Shown here in pieces: positions 7,110 through 12,450 of a stretch of 33,290 bases of DNA. The stretch covers positions 1 to 33,290 of the forward strand of contig JABHWU010000086.1 in the NCBI GenBank assembly GCA_018657625.1. The letters are read 5' to 3'. Positions within the stretch are counted from its first letter, which is position 1, and each line of letters opens with the position of its first letter. The translations under genes and the position numbers were made by a program. The notes below the pieces were generated by a model. The model worked only from the letters and a program-made list of their open reading frames with translations, was not told where the DNA came from and did not search any database. Source of the DNA: Deltaproteobacteria bacterium (GTDB taxonomy: Bacteria > SAR324 > XYD2-FULL-50-16).

Positions 7110-8276
7110 ATGAGTAAACAAAAGGAAATAAAATCTCTAATCCTTCCAGGAGAGTCGCCTCCAAGTGAATCGCAACTTAAGCGTCAGCTATTATTTTTTG
7201 ATTCGATACTCATTATTCACCCTGATGATAGAGCCTTAATCAATGAAGGTGAAATTGTTGAAAAATTTCCGAATACTACTATTAAATGGGCAGAACAAAA
7301 TTCTTTTCCCAGAGTCGCAGATTACGAGGAAAAATTTGAATACCTACTAGAAAGAACGTTATTCCCTCAAAAAAAAGGGCTCATCAAAGTTGTAACTCCA
7401 ACATCAGGGCAAATTATTGATCCAGGAATTAACTGGACTCTTTTCCATACAGCAATAACAAATTCTCAGTTAGTTAAGAGCGCCATAACTGATAAGCATA
7501 TAGGTTCTCCAAAATTTCAGCATAAAGGAATTGTCTTAGGATTAGCGTTAGCTCAGACTGGCTATCAGTCAAAATACAAATTAGATTGGAAACCACCTGC
7601 TAATGACGACATTGAAGATGATTGGACAGTCATTGGATATTTAAGGATTGCAAGAATGATTAAATCATTGCGTAGAGCTTATGGTGAAGGTGCAAATCCA
7701 GTTTCAATAGATGCAGTTAACCAGAGCATTCTTACATCATTAAGCAATGAGATACTGAATAGTTTGGGTGACACCTCTCCTGATTTAGCATCTCTTAGCA
7801 TTTCCATGGATGTAGTTGATCCTGTTGAATTAGAATCAGCTCTTGAGGATATGAGTTGGGAGGAAGTGAGAGAAATCAGAAAAAGAATACTTCCAAAAGT
7901 AGCAGAACTAAGGTCATTTCTTCTAAATAAAGTTCATTGGCTTCACAATAGAAATTCAAATGATATCGAGATATATCTAAATGAACTAAAAAATTTGAAA
8001 CTAGATTATGAAAACAAAAAAAAGGAATTGAAAAAGACTTGGGAGCAATTAAGAATAGCTTCAATTTTAAAAACTGGAGGTATTGTAGGAACCGGAAATA
8101 TTGGATTAAGTCTGTTACCAATGAATATTTCGTGGATCGATTGGATGATGAAATTAATAGGTACAGGTTTAGTGGGAACCGCCGTAATCACACCTGAATT
8201 GAAATCTCTTATTCCTGCTAGACGTGAAGTTAAAAAGCATCCTCTATTTTTCTGTGATTACTTACCACCAAGCTAA
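7110..8276 (+). CDS. Cassette-borne hypothetical protein
   Basis: A 388-residue protein I do not recognise. The start MSKQKEIKSLILPGE is hydrophilic; an early FDSILIIHPDDRALI looks like a Rossmann-type strand-turn. Residues about 180-280 are helical and acidic, 280-315 form a Lys/Leu-rich coiled coil, and a Gly-rich hydrophobic part (about 325-370, two possible membrane or amphipathic segments) is near the end. I chose the ATG at 7110 over a TTG two codons upstream. The gene stands alone between an attC-like site and a good attC (8292-8413), so it is the likely cargo of a mobile cassette. Function unknown. Confidence 0.65.
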   Translation: MSKQKEIKSLILPGESPPSESQLKRQLLFFDSILIIHPDDRALINEGEIVEKFPNTTIKWAEQNSFPRVADYEEKFEYLLERTLFPQKKGLIKVVTPTSGQIIDPGINWTLFHTAITNSQLVKSAITDKHIGSPKFQHKGIVLGLALAQTGYQSKYKLDWKPPANDDIEDDWTVIGYLRIARMIKSLRRAYGEGANPVSIDAVNQSILTSLSNEILNSLGDTSPDLASLSISMDVVDPVELESALEDMSWEEVREIRKRILPKVAELRSFLLNKVHWLHNRNSNDIEIYLNELKNLKLDYENKKKELKKTWEQLRIASILKTGGIVGTGNIGLSLLPMNISWIDWMMKLIGTGLVGTAVITPELKSLIPARREVKKHPLFFCDYLPPS

Positions 8277-8291
8277 TAATTTGCACAAAAC

Positions 8292-8413
8292 GATTAACAA
8301 AGCCATTATGACGGACCGCATATCGCCCTCAATAGTCGCAAATGCAGGGTTTATGGCTAGAACGTCATAAAATCAAAATTCAGTGCAGCGGCCGCTTATG
8401 GCTGGCGTTAACT
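8292..8413 (+). repeat. attC-like recombination site (about 120 bp)
   Basis: The site begins TTAACAAAGCCATTATGAC and ends GCTTATGGCTGGCGTTAAC. The outer arms pair as AGCCATTA against TTATGGCT, and the pairing continues with GGACCGC against GCGGCC. It carries the conserved AAC (8296-8298) and GTT (8407-8409) triplets of attC sites, and its size is close to that of Vibrio-type repeats. It begins 15 bases after the upstream gene and ends 27 bases before the next start codon, the standard cassette layout. Confidence 0.65.
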
Positions 8414-8439
8414 GTAGAAATCTTTAAAATGGAGAGATC

Positions 8440-9471
8440 ATGGCAAGTCCAGAAGATAGACAAAAGATGATAAAAAGTACAAAAGATCTCCTTGCTGAAA
8501 TTTCAGCAATTGATTCGTCCTCTCTCTCAAGAACTGAAGACCTTTCAAAGGATATCAATTTTTCTGAAGCTGTGTCATATTTCGAACAAATGATAGATCC
8601 GATTAAACAATTAAATCAGAGGGATATATCCCGCCTAAGCACACAACAGTTAACAAGCATCACTAATACTTCTAACCAATTGCTGGGGCACATTAATAAG
8701 GTTAAAGAATTTGCTTTGAATCAAAATACACCTGCTGACGTCTGTAAAACCATAATAGATCAGATTAAGAATGCTTATGATGCGATAATGGAACCTCTAA
8801 CACTTCCTCTTGCTTTTACAGCAACACAGGCTACAGACTACGCAAAGATAGAACGGGAGGCCAAGGGATATCACACAACTATGCAAGAAGAATCAGGAAA
8901 TTTTGGAAAATCGCTTGAAAAATATAAAAAGGAAGCTGAAAAAGCGTTGCAAGCTGTCAAATCTCAGGCTGCAGAAGCAGGTGTGGCTTCCAACGCACAA
9001 ATCTTTTTATCAGATTCAGACAAGCATAATAAATCATCTAAGAATTGGATGATCGCCACAATTGCTTCAGCCTCTGTCACATTTATTGTTGCTACATTTT
9101 TTGTAATTCTCAGTTTCAAATATACCCCATCTTCTACCGCCGAAGCCATTCAATACATTGTCAGTAAATTAATATTATTATCAACTCTATCATTTGCTAT
9201 ATACTGGTGTTCTAAGAATTATCGGTCAAGCAAGCATAATGAAACATTGAATAAGCATAGAGCAAACGCCCTAATGACATTCAAAGCATTTGTTGAGGGC
9301 AGCAACGATAACCAAGTAAAAGATGCAATTCTCTTACATGCTGCTCAAGCAGCATTTGTAAATCGACAGACAGGTTACGAATCACAAGAGAAAGATACAC
9401 AATCAATTAACCCTGTAGTAGAAATATTGGGAAAATCAGTAGCAAAATCGTCTGTTCCGGGTGATTCATAG
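8440..9471 (+). CDS. Cassette-borne two-helix membrane protein
   Basis: A 343-residue protein. The first 200 residues are hydrophilic and helical (coiled-coil type, e.g. EREAKGYHTTMQEE and SLEKYKKEAEKALQ). Two membrane segments follow at about 204-230 and 240-260. The C-terminal 80 residues (NYRSSKHNETLNKHRANALMTF, shortened here in meaning: a HN-N-HR-NAL-TF pattern) resemble a tail I have seen in uncharacterised membrane proteins but cannot name. The ribosome site GGAGAGATC precedes the ATG. It is flanked by attC sites on both sides. A role in phage defence or stress sensing is possible for a cassette gene, but not shown. Confidence 0.7.
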   Translation: MASPEDRQKMIKSTKDLLAEISAIDSSSLSRTEDLSKDINFSEAVSYFEQMIDPIKQLNQRDISRLSTQQLTSITNTSNQLLGHINKVKEFALNQNTPADVCKTIIDQIKNAYDAIMEPLTLPLAFTATQATDYAKIEREAKGYHTTMQEESGNFGKSLEKYKKEAEKALQAVKSQAAEAGVASNAQIFLSDSDKHNKSSKNWMIATIASASVTFIVATFFVILSFKYTPSSTAEAIQYIVSKLILLSTLSFAIYWCSKNYRSSKHNETLNKHRANALMTFKAFVEGSNDNQVKDAILLHAAQAAFVNRQTGYESQEKDTQSINPVVEILGKSVAKSSVPGDS

Positions 9472-9482
9472 TTAATCAGCAG

Positions 9483-9554
9483 TTAACAAAAGCATTCACC
9501 CGACCTTCCCCGCCGCTATGCGCCGGTTCAGTCGGGTGATGCCAGTGTTAAAAA
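9483..9554 (+). repeat. attC site (about 70 bp)
   Basis: The arms are GCATTCACCCGAC (9492-9504) and GTCGGGTGATGC (9531-9542). They pair fully except for one extra T in the left arm, which matches the unpaired base that orients strand choice in attC sites. The triplets AAC (9485-9487) and GTT (9547-9549) are at the right places. It begins 12 bases past the upstream stop codon. The serine recombinase gene's stop codon falls in its right end. Confidence 0.75.
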
Positions 9555-10180
9555 CCTAATTGCCTAAATTTCAAATCTTCCTCAAATTTCCTTTTTACTT
9601 TAATAACTGTTGTCCGGGAGACCTGAGCAAGTCTTTCTGTTTCTCGGATGGAATGCCCTTCTTTTAAGTATTTGAATATCTTCTTTTCGTTTTTGATCGG
9701 CAGATCCGATGGGCGGCCCAGCCTAACCCCTTTCTTTTTGGCCTGTTCTAATCCAGATTTAATCCGGAAGGAATGATCAATGGTCCATTGCTCCGCCAAT
9801 CCTGCCAGGAGCGGTAAAACAATCAAGGCATATGGTGTTTTTTTATAGTTTTTATCAAGTGTTTCCTGGTCCTGTTGATAAATATACATGCTAACTTTAT
9901 GATCACAAAGGGCCTCAACGGTCTTTAATGCGTCCAGGGTGTTTCTTCCGATCCGGGAGACCTCATGCACCAAAACCTTTTGTATCTTGTTTGACTTAGC
10001 CAGGTTGATCAATTTTTCGGTTCCCTGTCGTTTTACCCGGCGACCGGTCACATTTTCAATAATTATGTTCGTAGGATTCCATTTTTTCTTCTCACAGAAC
10101 TTTTTTAATTCATCGATCTGCCTTTCCGGATTTTGTGAACCATCTGATTTTGAAACTCTGACATAAATTGCAACTTTCAT
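9548..10180 (-). CDS. Serine recombinase (resolvase/invertase family)
   Basis: A 210-residue small serine recombinase. The catalytic Ser is at residue 10 (YVRVSKSDGSQ), the active-site SRIGRN at 75-80, and the long E-helix (LAEQWTIDHSFRIKSGLEQA) at 128-147. GVRLGRPS then leads into a C-terminal helix-turn-helix at about 165-195 (HSIRETERLAQVSRTTVIKV). It would cut and rejoin DNA through a Ser-DNA link as a resolvase or invertase. It runs left, toward the cassettes, and its last codons overlap the attC border. Paired 13-base direct repeats lie 90-180 bases upstream of its start. It is intact; its target site is unknown. Confidence 0.85.
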   Translation of the reverse strand: MKVAIYVRVSKSDGSQNPERQIDELKKFCEKKKWNPTNIIIENVTGRRVKRQGTEKLINLAKSNKIQKVLVHEVSRIGRNTLDALKTVEALCDHKVSMYIYQQDQETLDKNYKKTPYALIVLPLLAGLAEQWTIDHSFRIKSGLEQAKKKGVRLGRPSDLPIKNEKKIFKYLKEGHSIRETERLAQVSRTTVIKVKRKFEEDLKFRQLGF

Positions 10181-10270
10181 TTATCCGATTGATTAAAATG
10201 TTAAAAAATTGATTGATTCAATGTTAACAAAGGATACCGGATATCAAACAAAAGGTCAATTAAATCACTA

Positions 10271-10356
10271 GATTAAATAGACCAGTCAAAACATAAAGAC
10301 AACCTATTGAGAAGTAACTTTTTTTGATAGATTATTGAATAGTGATTAAATAGACC
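10271..10356. repeat. Pair of 13-bp direct repeats upstream of the serine recombinase
   Basis: GATTAAATAGACC occurs exactly at 10271-10283 and 10344-10356, 73 bases apart. Both are preceded by related bases (CACTA and TAGT) and followed by a CAGT/CGGT variant. Their place in the divergent gap between the recombinase and the second toxin gene suggests recombinase binding subsites (a res-like site) or an operator. Confidence 0.5.
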
Positions 10357-10515
10357 GGTATTGATGTTTATTTGGTAAAAAAAATTGGGAAGTGATGCAG
10401 CATGAATGTGTTTAAAAACTTATTTCTTAAAAACCCTGGTTATATGTAGAGGACCTATTTCTAAAACTTTTCAACTTACTTCAGGCTTGACTTTATGTTT
10501 CCCATAGGAGACACT

Positions 10516-10821
10516 ATGGACATGAAATATGAAATCAGGAGCACAAAACAATTCGATAAATGGTTTTCAAAACTGAAAGACTCTTCGGCAAAAGTAAAAG
10601 TACTGGGTCGACTCAATCGGTTAGAAAACGGTAACTTCGGAGACTTTAAGAAGATTAGCCCCAGCTTGTTTGAATTACGATTCTTCTTCGGTGCTGGGTT
10701 TCGAATATACTACACCATTCAAAATGACATAATGGTTATCCTGCTGGTAGGCGGAGACAAATCAAGTCAGGAAAAAGACATTGCCAAGGCTACTGGGCTT
10801 TTGGCGAAATTAGAGGAATAA
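10516..10821 (+). CDS. RelE-superfamily toxin (addiction-module killer type)
   Basis: A 101-residue protein of the RelE/HigB-like killer group: FDKWFSKLKDSSAKVKVLGRL followed by ELRFFFGAGFRIYYT and ILLVGGDKSSQEKDI, the strand pattern and the GGDKS-x-Q ending that this family shows. It likely cleaves translated mRNA. The ATG at 10516 was chosen because AGGAGACACT precedes it at the right distance; an ATG seven codons upstream lacks one. The partner antitoxin starts three bases after its stop. Confidence 0.8.
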   Translation: MDMKYEIRSTKQFDKWFSKLKDSSAKVKVLGRLNRLENGNFGDFKKISPSLFELRFFFGAGFRIYYTIQNDIMVILLVGGDKSSQEKDIAKATGLLAKLEE

Positions 10822-10824
10822 ATC

Positions 10825-11103
10825 ATGGCACTTAAAACCAAACTCTTTGACATTGCTGAGCATCTGACCACTCAAGAAGAAATTCGTACCTTCTTACAAG
10901 AAAGTGCAGCTACAGGTGATGAATCTGACTTTATTCATGCCCTGAATACTGCTGCCAGAGCAATGGGGATGTCCGAAGTGGCCAAAAAAGCAGGTGTTAC
11001 CCGCGCAAGCTTGTATAAATCCTTAGCCGAAGACGGTAATCCAAATTTTGCCACTATTAGCAAAGTGACGAAGGCACTTGGTTGCAAACTAGCGGTCGTT
11101 TAA
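10825..11103 (+). CDS. HTH antitoxin (addiction-module antidote type)
   Basis: A 92-residue antitoxin. MALKTKLFDIAEHL plus a mid-section EEIRTFLQESAATGD and a C-terminal helix-turn-helix (about 49-72, MSEVAKKAGVTRASLYKSLA) followed by NPNFATISKVTKALG are the typical layout of the antidote paired with the preceding toxin family. It neutralises the toxin and represses the operon. The pair is tightly coupled (three-base gap). Confidence 0.85.
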   Translation: MALKTKLFDIAEHLTTQEEIRTFLQESAATGDESDFIHALNTAARAMGMSEVAKKAGVTRASLYKSLAEDGNPNFATISKVTKALGCKLAVV

Positions 11104-11139
11104 ATGTATATTGCACTTGTTGTCACCCCACGGGGTGGC

Positions 11140-11192
11140 GGGGGCAAACCTTGATTAGTGATTAAATTAATCACTAATCAAAATTTGACCCC
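11140..11192. repeat. Long near-perfect palindrome (REP/MITE-like or terminator)
   Basis: TTGATTAGTGATTAA at 11151-11165 and TTAATCACTAATCAA at 11167-11181 are perfectly complementary around one base. The pairing continues outward with gaps (GGGGGCAAA against TTTGACCCC), giving arms of about 25 bases. A second hairpin, CACCCC/GGGGTG, is at 11124-11137. The stretch lies 20-90 bases after the antitoxin stop. The outer TTTGACCCC word is like ends of dispersed repeats mobilised by REP-associated transposases; a terminator role is also possible. Confidence 0.6.
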
Positions 11193-11513
11193 AAATTCTG
11201 TCTAAGATTTATCTATTAATTATTTAAGGTATAAAAGATTAAATTAAAACCAGTGTGGGTTGAGCTTGGTACCTTTAATATTCTGATATTATTTTGTTAT
11301 CTAGGTGGGTTTAAACTGTCTTAATTTAGAGGAAATTTGAAGGTGCTCTTCCTATAATCAAATTTTTTGTGCATAAACTCATTGAACTATCCAAATTAGT
11401 TCTCATTGAATAGCACATAAGTTTTTTCACATATATTGAGGTGAATAATCAAAAAAAGGAATAAAGAAGGAAGTGTGCAAAAAGCGGTGGTTTAAGACAC
11501 AAAGTTATCCATC
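11193..11513. other. Gene-free stretch
   Basis: No open frame of note and no strong hairpin was found in these 321 AT-rich bases between the palindrome and the transposase remnant. Confidence 0.5.
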
Positions 11514-11687
11514 ATGCAGGAAAACAACCTGTTCAAGAACCACACAATGCAGGAGGTTTTGGATGAATTCGACATCATTGAATGTTTCGAAATACCTGGG
11601 CAACAACTACAAGTAGGTGAGATGACAAAACGTCAGGAGAATCTCTATACAAAATTGGGTGTTATACCGCCGACCTCATTACAATAA
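11514..11687 (+). pseudogene. C-terminal remnant of a transposase
   Basis: A 57-codon frame preceded by an in-frame stop at 11493-11495. The translation (TMQEVLDEFDIIECFEIPGQ, then GEMTKRQENLYTKLGVIPP) resembles the tail of IS4/IS1634-type DDE transposases, in which a short strand pair with DIIE and a K-x-Q-x-x-LY-x-x-LG ending occurs. The catalytic part is missing. This is a resemblance by memory, not a database match. Confidence 0.4.
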
Positions 11688-11754
11688 CTCGGGAATTCAG
11701 GTGACACATAAAAACAAAGGAACAAGGGACTGGCCTCTTTTTCTTCTTACCAAC

Positions 11755-12258
11755 TCACTGTCCACCGCGTACACAACGTGTATAAGTTTGACTACTATTG
11801 CCCCAAGGAATAACATCCATTTTTCCATTGTATATGTTTACAGTCCAGGCATAGCTTGGAAGACTTGGGTTACCATAGACCGTAGATGACCAATATGGGT
11901 GGAAAACAAAATTACCGGGAGCGATGTAAAAGACGCTATCTAAAACCGGATTGGTTTTTGCGTAATCTATGATAGATCGCAGCTCCTTAATATTTGGCAA
12001 GCGCCAGTCACCAACACTGGCCAGGGATAAACCTTCACAATAAATGAGAGCATCCTCCCACCCGCCCGTGTCTTCTGCGGTAGTATCACTGCAGCTAGCA
12101 TCATTATTTCGTCCTTTGTAGCATTGTTGCCAGACCAATTCGGTCTTTGTGTCTGTTATCGTGAAGTTTCCGTTATCGTTAAATTCAGCGTTGGCGATCG
12201 AACTCGTCATAACCAGTGTGATGACAAAGACTATTTTTATAAATCTTTCCATTTGCAT
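11755..12258 (-). CDS. Exported Lcl/DUF1566-domain protein
   Basis: A 167-residue protein with a Sec signal peptide (IKIVFVITLVMTSSIANA, cut after ANA) followed by a single Lcl C-terminal (DUF1566) domain. Visible marks are LVWQQC, WRLPNIKELRSIIDY, YWSSTVYG and the ending RCVRGGQ, with four or more cysteines likely paired. This C-type-lectin-like fold is found in secreted bacterial surface and adhesin proteins. It lies downstream of the large lipoprotein gene on the same strand, and that protein ends in a related domain with the same last seven residues, so the two probably arose by duplication. Confidence 0.75.
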   Translation of the reverse strand: MQMERFIKIVFVITLVMTSSIANAEFNDNGNFTITDTKTELVWQQCYKGRNNDASCSDTTAEDTGGWEDALIYCEGLSLASVGDWRLPNIKELRSIIDYAKTNPVLDSVFYIAPGNFVFHPYWSSTVYGNPSLPSYAWTVNIYNGKMDVIPWGNSSQTYTRCVRGGQ

Positions 12259-12450
12259 AAAGCTACCTTAGTAAAATAATTAAATGCGATTTCCGTTATC
12301 ATGAGTCGTTTAAGTTAGTTTTAGCATTTAAGGTTGTGTAATAATTCATAAGAGTATCTTTGAATTACGATAAAAGAGAGTTTCAGTAAATCTCTGACTA
12401 GGAAAACAATGCAATTTTTTCTATAAAAAATGAACAATCGAATAAACATA

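Larger units (their letters stand above)
6783..9554 (+). mobile_element. Integron-like cassette cluster without integron integrase
   Basis: Two rightward genes, each alone and each followed within about 15 bases by an attC-like folded repeat (8292-8413 and 9483-9554), give the gene-attC-gene-attC order of integron cassettes. With cleavage in the G^TT triplets, the second cassette would span about 8408-9547. The first would run from about 6873 to 8407 if the left site is real. No tyrosine integron integrase gene is in the window; a serine recombinase gene abuts the right end instead. Such integrase-free arrays are known as CALINs. Confidence 0.55.
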
